Assembly (NCBI RefSeq): GCF_050749815.1
Contig: NZ_CP192735.1
Span: 2,542,001-2,606,000 of the forward strand
DNA length: 64,000 bases
Reading direction: 5' to 3'
Source: Dyella_A sp050749815
GTDB taxonomy: Bacteria; Pseudomonadota; Gammaproteobacteria; Xanthomonadales; Rhodanobacteraceae
The notes under the pieces are model-generated. The model saw only the letters and a list, made by a program, of their open reading frames with translations. It was not told where the DNA came from and ran no database searches. The translations under genes and the position numbers were made by a program. Shown in pieces: positions 47,440 to 56,747 of the stretch (position 1 is the first letter of the stretch; each line of letters opens with the position of its first letter).

Positions 47440-48512
47440 ACGGCGACCTCCAGGCAGGCGCGGGCGATCGCCTGCGCCGCATCCGGCTTGGCCAGGGTAC
47501 GGGCGGCAGACGCCATGGCGACGAGGCCGGGGCGATCGGCCAGCAGCGCGGTGAGGCGCTGCGCGAGTTGCTGTACGTCCAGTTCACTTTCCTTGATCAG
47601 TTCAGCGGCGCCGGCGGCGACCAGCGCCTCGGCGTTGCGGGTCTGGTGGTCGTCGACCGCGTGCGGAAACGGCACCAGCACGGCGCCGAGCCCCGCTGCG
47701 GTGAGTTCGGCGAGGGTGAGCGCGCCGGCGCGGCAGATGGCGAGATCGGCCTCGCCGTAGGCCGCAGCCATGCCGTCGATGAAGGGCATCACGTCGGCCG
47801 CCACGCCGGCCTCGGCATACGCCTGCCGTGCCTCATCCACGCCTCGCTTGCCGCACTGGTGCAGGACGTGCGGGCGCCGCTCCGCGGGTATCTCGGCGAG
47901 CGCCTTCGGCACCGTGAGGTTGAGCGCGCGCGCGCCGAGACTGCCGCCGAGCACGAGCAGGCGCGCGGGGCCGCTGCGGCCAGCCATGCGCTCGGCCGGT
48001 GCGGGCAGCGCGGCAATCGACCCACGCACGGGATTGCCCACCCAGATGCCGTTCGGCAGCGCTCCGGCGAAGCCGGTCAGCACGCGACGGGCAAAGCCGG
48101 CGAGCTTGCGATTGGTGTAACCGGCGACCGAGTTCTGCTCGTGCACCAGCAAAGGTGTTCCGGTGAGACGTGCGGCGATGCCACCGGGGCCCGCCACGTA
48201 ACCGCCCATCGACAGCACGCTGCGCGGACGCAGCCGGCGCAGTACGGCGAGTGAGGTGAGCAAGGCGCGCGCGAGCATCACCGGCGCGCCGAGGCGGGTC
48301 TTCCAGCCCTTGCCGCGCAGCCCGCCGACCGGCACCTCATGCAACTCGATGCCGTGCGCCGGCACCACCTGTGTTTCCATGCCGCCGCGCGCGCCGAGCC
48401 ATGCCACCGGCACGCCCTGCGCGCGCAGCACGTCGGCCACGGCCAGGCCGGGAAAGATGTGACCGCCGGTGCCGCCGGCCATGATCAGCACGGGACGCTG
48501 CGTCGCGCTCAT
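47436..48512 (-). CDS. murG: Undecaprenyl-PP-MurNAc-pentapeptide GlcNAc transferase
   Basis: The 358-residue peripheral membrane enzyme turns lipid I into lipid II. It has the N-terminal glycine-rich loop MAGGTGGHIFPGLAVAD, HEQNSVAGYTNRKLA, LVLGGSLGARALN and the C-terminal ICRAGALTLAELTAAGLGAVLVPFPHA donor-sugar region. It overlaps ftsW and murC by 4 nt each and has a GGAGG site at its start. Confidence 0.97.
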   Translation of the reverse strand: MSATQRPVLIMAGGTGGHIFPGLAVADVLRAQGVPVAWLGARGGMETQVVPAHGIELHEVPVGGLRGKGWKTRLGAPVMLARALLTSLAVLRRLRPRSVLSMGGYVAGPGGIAARLTGTPLLVHEQNSVAGYTNRKLAGFARRVLTGFAGALPNGIWVGNPVRGSIAALPAPAERMAGRSGPARLLVLGGSLGARALNLTVPKALAEIPAERRPHVLHQCGKRGVDEARQAYAEAGVAADVMPFIDGMAAAYGEADLAICRAGALTLAELTAAGLGAVLVPFPHAVDDHQTRNAEALVAAGAAELIKESELDVQQLAQRLTALLADRPGLVAMASAARTLAKPDAAQAIARACLEVAV

Positions 48513-49750
48513 GCGGCCTCCGCCTGGCGATCGCGCATCGCCGGCGCTGCATTGGCGTCAGGCACTGCCAGTGCCGGCATGCGCGTGGCCATCTGGCGCG
48601 CGTCGCGCGCGCGGTTGATCTCGAACGTGGCGCGCAGCAGCACCCCGGCCATGGCGCAAGTGAGCAGCACCGACGAGCCGCCCGAGCTGATCAGCGGCAG
48701 CGTGAGGCCCTTAGTGGGCAGCGCGCCGAGGTTGACGCCGATCGATACCATCGCCTGCAGCCCGATCATCATTGCGATGCCGAACGCCACGTAGCCGGCG
48801 AAGCGCTGGTTCACCTCGATGCCGCGCAGGCCCAGGGTGAAGCCGCGCCACACCACCAGCGCAAACAGCGCGATCACCGCGATCACACCGGCCAGACCCA
48901 GCTCCTCGCCGATCACGGCAAGAATGAAGTCGGTATGCGCCTCGGGCAGATAGGAGAGTTTCAGCACGCTGGAACCCAGGCCCACGCCGGTCCATTCGCC
49001 GCGACCGATCGCCATCAGCGACTGGGTCAGCTGGAAACCGTCGTTAAACGGGTCCTTCCACGGGTCCATGAACGAGGTCAGCCGCTTCATGCGGTAGCTC
49101 TCGCTTGTGGCGGCGATCGCCAGCAGCGGCATCAGCGGCAGGCCCATCAGAAACAGGAAGATCGGCCGCGCGCCGCCCAGCCACACCATGCCGATGGTGA
49201 CCGCGATCACCAGCGTGGCCGAGCCAAAGTCCGGCTGCGCCAGCAGCAGCAGCACGATGACGCCGGCCACGATGATCGGGCGCAGCAGGCCCCAGAAGGT
49301 GGTCTCCACGCTGTCGCGGTACCGCACCAGGAAGCTCGCCACGTAGACCACGAGGATCAGCTTCACCGCCTCCACCGGCTGGAAACTGATCACCACGAGG
49401 TTGAGCCAGCGGCGGGCGCCGTTGATGCGCATGCCGAAATGCGGCACGAACACCGCCAGCAGCATCAGCCCGGCAGCGAGCAGCAGCGGCATGGAGTACT
49501 TCTCCAGCAGCTTCAGCTCCACCCGCATGGCTAAGCCGGCCAGGGTCAGCCCGAGCGCGAGATAGAACAGGTGCTTCTTCAGGTAGTAGAAAGCGCCGAT
49601 GTGCTGGCTGTCGGCCACGGCGATGGAACTGGAGGCAACCATCACCACGCCCATGCTGGCCAGACCCACCAGGCCGAGCAGCAACGGCAGGTCGAAGTGG
49701 CCGCGAGGCCCCTGCCGCTTCACCGCCTGGCCGGTTCCGAAGCCGAACAT
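48509..49750 (-). CDS. ftsW: Peptidoglycan glycosyltransferase FtsW
   Basis: The 413-residue SEDS-family enzyme polymerises lipid II at the septum with FtsI. It has about ten membrane helices, the KLILVVYVASFL and PDFGSATLVIAVTIGMVWLGG stretches, and the extracellular HTDFILAVIGEELG motif, followed by LPLISSGGSS. Its start overlaps the mraY stop by one base, directly where murD stands in E. coli. The last 35 residues are a charged tail. Confidence 0.96.
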   Translation of the reverse strand: MFGFGTGQAVKRQGPRGHFDLPLLLGLVGLASMGVVMVASSSIAVADSQHIGAFYYLKKHLFYLALGLTLAGLAMRVELKLLEKYSMPLLLAAGLMLLAVFVPHFGMRINGARRWLNLVVISFQPVEAVKLILVVYVASFLVRYRDSVETTFWGLLRPIIVAGVIVLLLLAQPDFGSATLVIAVTIGMVWLGGARPIFLFLMGLPLMPLLAIAATSESYRMKRLTSFMDPWKDPFNDGFQLTQSLMAIGRGEWTGVGLGSSVLKLSYLPEAHTDFILAVIGEELGLAGVIAVIALFALVVWRGFTLGLRGIEVNQRFAGYVAFGIAMMIGLQAMVSIGVNLGALPTKGLTLPLISSGGSSVLLTCAMAGVLLRATFEINRARDARQMATRMPALAVPDANAAPAMRDRQAEAA

Positions 49751-50832
49751 CAGCGCACCTTCAACGTGGCAAGACCGATCAGCACCAGCACCACGCTGAT
49801 GATCCAGAAGCGCACGATCACGCGGGGCTCGGGCCAGCCCTTGAGCTCGAAGTGGTGGTGGATTGGCGCCATCCGGAAGATGCGCTTGCCGGTGAGCTTG
49901 AAGCTCGCCACCTGCATCATCACCGAGGCGGTTTCCATCACGAACACGCCGCCCATCACCAGCAGCACGATCTCCTGGCGCACGATCACCGCGATCGCCG
50001 CCAGCGCCGCGCCGATTGCCAGCGCGCCCACGTCACCCATGAACACCTGCGCCGGATACGTGTTGAACCACAGAAAGCCCAGGCCCGCGCCGGCCAGCGC
50101 GCCGCAGTAGATCGACAGCTCGCCCGCGCCGGGAATCGAAGGAATGCCCAGATATTCGGAGAACACCTTGTTGCCGGCCAGATACGCGAACACGCCTAGC
50201 GCGCCGGAGACCAGCACGGTCGGCATGATCGCCAGGCCATCGAGACCGTCGGTAAGGTTCACCGCGTTGGAGAAGCCCACGATCATGAAGTACGCCAGCA
50301 CCACGAACAGTGCGCCCAGCGGAATCGCTACCTGCTTGAACAGCGGCACGTACAGCGCGGTTTCTGCCGGCAGCTGCGCGGTGTGGAACAGGAACCACGC
50401 GGCGATCAGGCCGAACACCGACTGCCAGAAATACTTCCAGCGCGAGGCCAGTCCGCGGCTGTCGCTCAGGACGATCTTGCGGTAGTCGTCGTAGAAGCCG
50501 ATTGCACCGAAACCCAGCGTCACCGCCAGCACCAGCCACACGTAGCGGTTGTGCAGGTCGGCCCACAGCAGCGTGGCAATCGCCACCGACAGCAGGATCA
50601 TCACGCCGCCCATGGTCGGCGTGCCGGCCTTGGTCAGGTGGGTCTGCGGGCCGTCGCTGCGAACCACCTGCCCCGCCTTGAGCTGGGCCAGCTTGCGGAT
50701 CACCGCCGGGCCGAACAGCAGCGACATCGCCAGCGCGGTGAGCGCCGCCATGATGGTGCGGAAGGTGATGTACTGAAACAGGTGCACGGCGGTGAAGTGC
50801 CGGGCCAGCCAGTCGGCCAGTTCAAGCAGCAT
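49750..50832 (-). CDS. mraY: Phospho-MurNAc-pentapeptide translocase
   Basis: The 360-residue integral membrane enzyme makes lipid I from UDP-MurNAc-pentapeptide and undecaprenyl phosphate. Ten membrane helices are visible, with the catalytic GFYDDYRKI aspartates, NAVNLTDGLDGLA and MAPIHHHFELKGWPE. Its start overlaps the end of murF by 11 nt and has a GGAGG ribosome site inside murF. Confidence 0.97.
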   Translation of the reverse strand: MLLELADWLARHFTAVHLFQYITFRTIMAALTALAMSLLFGPAVIRKLAQLKAGQVVRSDGPQTHLTKAGTPTMGGVMILLSVAIATLLWADLHNRYVWLVLAVTLGFGAIGFYDDYRKIVLSDSRGLASRWKYFWQSVFGLIAAWFLFHTAQLPAETALYVPLFKQVAIPLGALFVVLAYFMIVGFSNAVNLTDGLDGLAIMPTVLVSGALGVFAYLAGNKVFSEYLGIPSIPGAGELSIYCGALAGAGLGFLWFNTYPAQVFMGDVGALAIGAALAAIAVIVRQEIVLLVMGGVFVMETASVMMQVASFKLTGKRIFRMAPIHHHFELKGWPEPRVIVRFWIISVVLVLIGLATLKVR

Positions 50833-52189
50833 GGGGCGCGCCTCCGCGGTCGGTATGGGGGCGCAAGGCCGAGGCCACCTGGTCCATGCCCGCCGAACGC
50901 GAGCCCTTCACCAGGCAGGTGACACCCGCGTGCAGCCGCGGCTGCAGCGCGGCGACCAGCGCGTCCTTGCTGTCGAAATGCGTCGCGCCTTCGCCGAAGG
51001 CTTCGGCCGCGGCGGCGCTCAACGGGCCGACCGCGAACAGCCGGTCGATGCCGCGCGCCTTCGCGTGCGCACCGATGCCGGCATGCAGGGCGCGGGCGTT
51101 GGCGCCCAGCTCGGCCATGTCGCCGAGCACCAGCATTCGCTCACCCGAGGCCAGCGCCAGCGTGTCGATGGCCGCCGTGACCGAGCCGGGGTTGGCGTTG
51201 TAGCTGTCGTCGATCAGGGTCCATCCGCCGGGCATCGCTTCCACCTTCAGACGCCCGGCCACACCGTCGACCTGCTCGAGGCCGGCTACGATGGTGGCAA
51301 GCGGCACGTCCAGCGCCAGCGCGATGGCCGTGGCGGCCAGTGCGTTGGCGACGTTGTGGCGACCGGCCAGCGGCAGCGCGACCTCGCCGTCGCCCAGCGG
51401 CGTCTTCAACACGAAGCGCGAGCCATCGACGCGCTGCTCGAGAATGTCGGCCGTGACGTCGGCCGGCTGCTCCAGCGCGTAGCGCAGCACCCGGCGCGAA
51501 CCGGCCAGCCCGGCAAAGAACGGCGCGAATGCGTCGTCGGCATTGATGATCGCCACACCGTCGGCAGGCAGCGACTGGTACAGCGCGCCCTTGGTTTCGG
51601 CGACGCCTTCGAGACTGCCCATGCGCTCCAGGTGCGCTGGCGCGATGCAGGTGATCACACCCACGTCCGGGCGCGCGATGCCGGCGAGGTAGGCGATGTC
51701 GCCGGGCTTGCCTGCGCCCATCTCCAGCACCGCGAACTGCGCGTCCCGCGGCATCGCCAGCAGGGTCAGCGGCAGGCCGAGCTCGTTGTTGTAGTTGCCG
51801 GCGTTGACGTGGGTGCGACCGTGACGGGCCAGGATCGCCGCGGTAAGCGTCTTCACCGTGGTCTTGCCGTTCGAACCGGTGATGCCGACCACGCGCACGT
51901 CGCGCTGCGCGCGTACCGCACTGGCCAGGTCGCCCAGCGCGGCGGCGGCGTCGTTCACCAGCACCTGCGGGATCGCGAGATCGAGCTTGCGCGTGACCAT
52001 CGCCGCCACGGCGCCACGCGCCATGGCCTCGGCGACATAGTCATGTCCGTCGACGCGCTCGCCCGGCAGCGCCACGAACATGTCGCCGGCTTTCAGCTTG
52101 CGCGTATCGATCGCCACGCCCTGCACGACGCTGTCGGCGCCGATCAGCGTGCCGCGGGTCCACATGGCGATAGTGCCGAGCGACATCAT
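50822..52189 (-). CDS. murF: UDP-MurNAc-tripeptide-D-Ala-D-Ala ligase
   Basis: The 455-residue ligase completes the pentapeptide. It has the N-terminal uridine-binding domain (GVAIDTRKLKAGDMFVALPGERVDGHDY), ATP loop GITGSNGKTTVKTL, NAGNYNNELGLPLTLL and LIDDSYNANPGSV. Two adjacent ATGs exist; the one at 52189 is 7 nt from a GGAGG site and overlaps the murE stop (ATGA), so I chose it. The open frame continues upstream only as a shadow of murE. Confidence 0.97.
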   Translation of the reverse strand: MMSLGTIAMWTRGTLIGADSVVQGVAIDTRKLKAGDMFVALPGERVDGHDYVAEAMARGAVAAMVTRKLDLAIPQVLVNDAAAALGDLASAVRAQRDVRVVGITGSNGKTTVKTLTAAILARHGRTHVNAGNYNNELGLPLTLLAMPRDAQFAVLEMGAGKPGDIAYLAGIARPDVGVITCIAPAHLERMGSLEGVAETKGALYQSLPADGVAIINADDAFAPFFAGLAGSRRVLRYALEQPADVTADILEQRVDGSRFVLKTPLGDGEVALPLAGRHNVANALAATAIALALDVPLATIVAGLEQVDGVAGRLKVEAMPGGWTLIDDSYNANPGSVTAAIDTLALASGERMLVLGDMAELGANARALHAGIGAHAKARGIDRLFAVGPLSAAAAEAFGEGATHFDSKDALVAALQPRLHAGVTCLVKGSRSAGMDQVASALRPHTDRGGAPHAA

Positions 52190-53664
52190 GCGCAGGCCTC
52201 CAGCGCGGCGCGCGCCACCGCCAGATCGTCGAACGGGCGCTTGCCCTGGGCGCCTTCCTGGTAGGTCTCGTGGCCTTTGCCGGCCACCAGCAACACGTCG
52301 CCGGCGCGCGCCATCGACAGTGCCAGCCGGATCGCAGCCTCGCGGTCGCGCTGCACGCGCGCCCGCGCCGGGTCGGCAAAGCCGGCCACGATCTGCGCCA
52401 CGATGGCGTCGCCGTCTTCGCCGCGCGGGTTGTCGTCGGTGATGATGGCGATGTCGGCCAGGCGCTCGGCTATGGCGCCCATCACCGGGCGCTTGCCGGC
52501 ATCGCGCTCGCCGCCGCAGCCGAACACGCACAGCAGCCGTCCGGCGCAGTGTGCGCGCAGCGCGGTGAGCGCCTGCTCGAGCGCGTCGGGGGTGTGCGCG
52601 TAATCGATCACTACCAGCGGCTGGCGCAGGCCGTCGCCGAGGCGATTCATGCGGCCGTTGACCGGCGACAGCGATTCCACCGCGGCCACCAGCTGCTCGA
52701 ACGGCTCGCCCAGCGCACCGAGACAGGCCACTACGGTGAGCAGGTTGGCGACGTTGAAACGCCCCAGCAGCGGACTGCGGATGGCCCGCGTCCCCCACGG
52801 CGTATGCAGCTGGAACGCGAGCCCCTCGCCCGAGGTGACGATGCCTGTGGCGGATACTTCCGCGTCGGCCAGCCCGGCGGCGCTTACCCGCAGACGCCGC
52901 AGCGTGGCAGGCAGGCGCTCGGCCAGCGCGGCGCCGAAGGCATCGTCGATGTTGATCACCGCGGCCTGCAGCCCTGGCCAAGCGAACAGGCGCGCCTTGG
53001 CCTCGCCGTAGGCTTCCATGGTGCCGTGGTAATCAAGATGGTCGCGGGTGAGGTTGGTGAAGGCAGCGACCTCGAAGTCCACCGCGTTCACCCGCCCCTG
53101 CACCAGCGCATGCGAGGAGACCTCCATCGCCACGTAACTGGCGCCGGCTTCGCGAAAACTCGCCAGTCGCGCCTGCACGCTGATCGCATCGGGCGTGGTG
53201 CGCTCGCCATCGCGCAGCTGGCCGACCAGGCCCGCGCCCAGCGTGCCGATGCTGGCAGCCCGGTGGCCCAGCCGGTGCAGCGCCTGCGCCACCAGTTGCA
53301 CGGCGGAGGTCTTGCCGTTGGTACCGGTCACGCCGACCACGCGCAGTTCCTGCGACGGATGGCGATAGAAGCGCGCGGCGATTTCGCCCACGTGCTCGGC
53401 CAGCCCATCGACCCACACCACCGGCACGTCGAGCTCTGGCGCATCCTGCGGCGCCGGGGCATCGGCGATCACCGCGACGGCGCCGCGCGCCACCGCGTCG
53501 GCAGCAAAGTCGATGCCGTGCTGGCGGGTGCCGCGCAGCGCGACGAAGGCAACGCCCGGCCGGGCGTCGCGCGAATTGAGCGTGAGCCCGGAAACGACGA
53601 TGCCGCTCAGCGCGGCGGTGTCGGCAAAGCCCAGCAGCAGGCGATCGAGGCGTGATCCGCTCAT
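52186..53664 (-). CDS. murE: UDP-MurNAc-tripeptide synthetase (meso-DAP ligase)
   Basis: The 492-residue ligase adds the third residue of the stem peptide. Motifs: VSGLTLNSRDARPGVAFVALRG, ATP loop VTGTNGKTSAVQL, MEVSSHALVQGRV and FGCGGERDAGKRPVMG. The DNPRGED box (ITDDNPRGED) is the meso-diaminopimelate specificity signature, as expected for a Gram-negative. Start and stop overlap ftsI and murF by 4 nt. Confidence 0.97.
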   Translation of the reverse strand: MSGSRLDRLLLGFADTAALSGIVVSGLTLNSRDARPGVAFVALRGTRQHGIDFAADAVARGAVAVIADAPAPQDAPELDVPVVWVDGLAEHVGEIAARFYRHPSQELRVVGVTGTNGKTSAVQLVAQALHRLGHRAASIGTLGAGLVGQLRDGERTTPDAISVQARLASFREAGASYVAMEVSSHALVQGRVNAVDFEVAAFTNLTRDHLDYHGTMEAYGEAKARLFAWPGLQAAVINIDDAFGAALAERLPATLRRLRVSAAGLADAEVSATGIVTSGEGLAFQLHTPWGTRAIRSPLLGRFNVANLLTVVACLGALGEPFEQLVAAVESLSPVNGRMNRLGDGLRQPLVVIDYAHTPDALEQALTALRAHCAGRLLCVFGCGGERDAGKRPVMGAIAERLADIAIITDDNPRGEDGDAIVAQIVAGFADPARARVQRDREAAIRLALSMARAGDVLLVAGKGHETYQEGAQGKRPFDDLAVARAALEACA

Positions 53665-55481
53665 GGCGTCACCCGATCCACGGGTGCCTCCTCGATGTTT
53701 GGCGCGTCGGGCGGCTTGTTGCCGATCAGCCCGTTCTTGCCCTGCAGCGGGCCACCCACGTACCAGCGGCCGATGTTGTCCGGCGGGATGTCGAGCAGGC
53801 GCAGCGCGCCGTCCATCACCTTGGCGAACACCGGGCCGGAGGCGAGGCCGCCGTAGTAGCTGCCCTTGCGCGGGTTGTCGATCATCACCGCGGCAGCCAG
53901 CCGCGGATTGCTCGCCGGCACCAGGCCGGCGAAAGCGGCGCCGTACGCGTCCTTGGCGTAGCCACCGGCCTGCGCCTTGTGTGCGGTGCCGGTCTTGGCG
54001 GCCACCGAATAGTTGGCGATCCACGCCCACGGCGCGGCCGTGCCGCCGGGCTGGGTGGTGGTTTCCATCATGTCCACGATCTCGCGGGCGATGCGCGGCT
54101 CGATCACCGCGGTGGCCTCGGTCTGGCCGCCCTTGATGAAGGTGGGGCTGTGCAGCACGCCGCCGTCGCCGAGCGCCGCATAGGCGGTCGCCAGCTGCAG
54201 CGCGGTGGCGTTCAGGCCATAGCCGTAGCCGAGAATCGCCTTCTCCAGCGGGCGCCAGTCGCGCCCGATGCGCAGCCGTCCGGACGCTTCGCCCGGGAAG
54301 CCGCTCTGCGTGGAGTTGCCGAAACCGAACGCCCGATAGGTGTTGTACATGAGCTCGGTGTCGAGCTGCATGGCGATGTGCGCGGCACCCACGTTGCTCG
54401 ACTTGGTGATCACGCCGGTAGGCGTGAGCACGCCGTAATCGTGCGTGTCGTGGATGTCGTGGCCGCCGAAGAACCAGTGCCCGCCGGTGGTGTCGATGGT
54501 CGGGCTGGTCGGGGTGAACTTGCCGCTGGAAAGCGCCGCGGCCATCAGGATCGGCTTGATCGTCGAGCCGGGCTCGAACACGTCGGTGACGGCGCGGTTG
54601 CGCCGCGCCGCGGCGGCACTGCTGCCGACCGCGTTGGGGTTGTAGGTGGGAATGTTGACCATCGCCAGCACCTCGCCCGTTTTCACGTCGAGGATCACCA
54701 TGGTGCCGGAATCGGCCTGCGACTTTTCCACCGCAGCCTTCAGTTCGCTGTAGGCGAGAAACTGGATGCGTCGGTCGATGCTGAGCGTGAGGTTCTTGCC
54801 TGGCTTGGGCTCGCGCACCTGCTCGACGTCTTCGACGATATGACCCTTGTTGTCGCGGATCACCCGCTTCTTGCCGGGCTGGCCCGACAACCAGTCATCG
54901 AACGCCAGCTCCAGGCCCTCCTGCCCGTGGTCGTCGATGTTGGTGAAGCCCAGCACGTGCGCGGTGACTTCGCCGGACGGGTAGTAACGGCGGAACTCGC
55001 GCTGGCCGTTGATGCCGGGGATGCCGAGACTCAGCACCGCCTGGGCGTCTTCGGGGCTCATCTGGCGCTTGAGATAGGTGAACTCGCGGCTGGCGCGCTG
55101 CTCGAGGTACTCACGCAGCTGGTCCGGCTGCGTGCCGAGCGCGGCGGCCAGCTGCGGCAGCTGGTCGTCGTTCGCCAGCACCTGCGAGGGGACGGCAGTG
55201 ATCGACACCATCGGCGTAGACACCGCCAGCGGCTCGCCGTTGCGGTCGAAGATGGTGCCGCGCGAGACCGCGATCGGCACCTCGCGCAGGAAGCGCGCGT
55301 CGCCCTGCTCCTGATAGAACTCCTTGCGCACCACCTGCACGTCGAACGCACGCGCCACCAGCCCCAGCGAGGCCAGCCCGAGCAGCACGACCACCACGGT
55401 CAGACGACGTCGCGGGCTGGGCCCGGCGCCCTGGCGACGGCGCCCGGGAACCATCGGCGTGACCTTGCGCGGCCGGCTCAT
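53661..55481 (-). CDS. ftsI: Septal transpeptidase FtsI (PBP3)
   Basis: The 606-residue class B penicillin-binding protein cross-links septal peptidoglycan. A short cytoplasmic tail and one membrane helix (LTVVVVLLGLASLGLVA) precede the pedestal domain with RGTIFDRNGEPLAVS. The transpeptidase motifs are all present: S-x-x-K in EPGSTIKP (Ser306, Lys309), S-x-N in KSSNVG (361-363) and KTG in AAKTGTA (496-498). It overlaps ftsL and murE by 4 nt. Confidence 0.98.
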   Translation of the reverse strand: MSRPRKVTPMVPGRRRQGAGPSPRRRLTVVVVLLGLASLGLVARAFDVQVVRKEFYQEQGDARFLREVPIAVSRGTIFDRNGEPLAVSTPMVSITAVPSQVLANDDQLPQLAAALGTQPDQLREYLEQRASREFTYLKRQMSPEDAQAVLSLGIPGINGQREFRRYYPSGEVTAHVLGFTNIDDHGQEGLELAFDDWLSGQPGKKRVIRDNKGHIVEDVEQVREPKPGKNLTLSIDRRIQFLAYSELKAAVEKSQADSGTMVILDVKTGEVLAMVNIPTYNPNAVGSSAAAARRNRAVTDVFEPGSTIKPILMAAALSSGKFTPTSPTIDTTGGHWFFGGHDIHDTHDYGVLTPTGVITKSSNVGAAHIAMQLDTELMYNTYRAFGFGNSTQSGFPGEASGRLRIGRDWRPLEKAILGYGYGLNATALQLATAYAALGDGGVLHSPTFIKGGQTEATAVIEPRIAREIVDMMETTTQPGGTAAPWAWIANYSVAAKTGTAHKAQAGGYAKDAYGAAFAGLVPASNPRLAAAVMIDNPRKGSYYGGLASGPVFAKVMDGALRLLDIPPDNIGRWYVGGPLQGKNGLIGNKPPDAPNIEEAPVDRVTP

Positions 55482-55750
55482 CGGCGCACCAGCTGGATGT
55501 CGGCCGGCGCCGGCGCCACCATGCCGAGCTTGCTGCGCGCCTCTTCGTCGATGCGCCGCGGCTCAGCCCAGGTGGCCTGCTCCAGTTCGAGGCGGCCGTA
55601 TTCCACGTTGAGATCGTCGCGCTGGTTCTGCAGGCTGGTGAGCTGCACGAACAGCACGCGACTCTCGTGCCGCGTCCACACCACGCCGAGCGCGGTGATC
55701 AGCACCAGGCAGAGCAGGCCGGTGAGGGCGATGGCGCCGAAGATCTTCAT
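55478..55750 (-). CDS. ftsL: Cell-division protein FtsL
   Basis: The 90-residue bitopic protein forms a coiled coil with FtsB and activates FtsWI. One membrane helix (IFGAIALTGLLCLVLITALGVV) is followed by a leucine-zipper-like coiled coil (LFVQLTSLQNQRDDLNVEYGRLELE) and a short tail. Identification rests on size, topology and position between rsmH and ftsI, with 4-nt overlaps at both ends. Confidence 0.92.
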   Translation of the reverse strand: MKIFGAIALTGLLCLVLITALGVVWTRHESRVLFVQLTSLQNQRDDLNVEYGRLELEQATWAEPRRIDEEARSKLGMVAPAPADIQLVRR

Positions 55751-56697
55751 GCGAGCTTCTCCGCCACCCGCAGCACCGCCGAGCGCGAGCGCGGGTTGGC
55801 CGCCTGCTCGGCATCGGACGGGAACTGCGCCTTGCCCACTGGCGCCAGCCGTGCGGGCGCCGCGGCCACCGGCGGACCGCGCCGGCTGCCCTGGGTGCGC
55901 CCGGAATGGTCACGGATGAACAGCTTCACCGCGCGGTCTTCCAGCGAATGGAAGCTGATGATGGACAGACGCCCGCCCACCTTCAGCCGCTCCAGCGCCG
56001 CTTCGAGCCCGCGCTGCAACGATTCCAGTTCGCCGTTCACGCGGATGCGCAGGGCCTGGAAGCTGCGCGTGGCCGGGTGCTTGCCCGGCTCGCGACGGCC
56101 GACCACCCGCTCGATCAGCGCGGCCAGCTGGCCGGTGCGAGTGAACGGGGTGGCGTCGCGGTCGGCGACGATGGCGCGGGCGATGCGGCGTGCGTGGCGC
56201 TCCTCACCGAACTGCCACAGCACGTCGGCGATCTCGCGCTCGTCGGCGCGGGCCAGGAACTCGGCCGCGCTCTCGCCCTGGGTGGTGTCCATGCGCATGT
56301 CCAGCGGCGCATCGGCCATGAAGCTGAAACCGCGCGCGGCCTCGTCCAGCTGCGGCGAGGACACGCCCAGGTCGAGCAGGATGCCGTCCAGCCCCGCGGC
56401 GGTCTCGTCCCACTCGGCGAGGCTGGAGAAATTGGCGTGGCGGATCGACACCCGCGAGTCATCGGCGAAGGCGGCCTTGGCTGCGGCGATCGCCTGCGGG
56501 TCGCGGTCCATCAGCAGCAGGCGGCCGTCAGGACCCAGGCGCGACAGCACGGCGCGAGCGTGACCGCCGCGTCCAAACGTGCCATCCAGATAGCGCCCGT
56601 CCGCTTTCACGGCGAGACCCTCCACAGCTTCGCCCAGCATCACCGGAATGTGCTGCAGCGGCGCCGAGCCTGAATTTGTATTCCGGCTCTGGGCCAT
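55747..56697 (-). CDS. rsmH: 16S rRNA N4-methyltransferase RsmH (MraW)
   Basis: The 316-residue SAM enzyme methylates C1402 of 16S rRNA together with RsmI, which is encoded about 2 kb away. It has HIPVMLGEAVEGL, the SAM loop YLDGTFGRGGHARAVL, LLDLGVSSPQLDEAARGFSF, ALRIRVNGELESLQRGLEA and IISFHSLEDRAVKLF. The ATG at 56697 has a GGGAG site six bases upstream; a longer start at 56736 is possible but unsupported. mraZ ends 50 nt upstream. Confidence 0.97.
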   Translation of the reverse strand: MAQSRNTNSGSAPLQHIPVMLGEAVEGLAVKADGRYLDGTFGRGGHARAVLSRLGPDGRLLLMDRDPQAIAAAKAAFADDSRVSIRHANFSSLAEWDETAAGLDGILLDLGVSSPQLDEAARGFSFMADAPLDMRMDTTQGESAAEFLARADEREIADVLWQFGEERHARRIARAIVADRDATPFTRTGQLAALIERVVGRREPGKHPATRSFQALRIRVNGELESLQRGLEAALERLKVGGRLSIISFHSLEDRAVKLFIRDHSGRTQGSRRGPPVAAAPARLAPVGKAQFPSDAEQAANPRSRSAVLRVAEKLA

Positions 56698-56747
56698 CCC
56701 GCACTCCCGCTCCCGTCCCGCACTTTGTCGCTGCACCGTCTGAAAAC

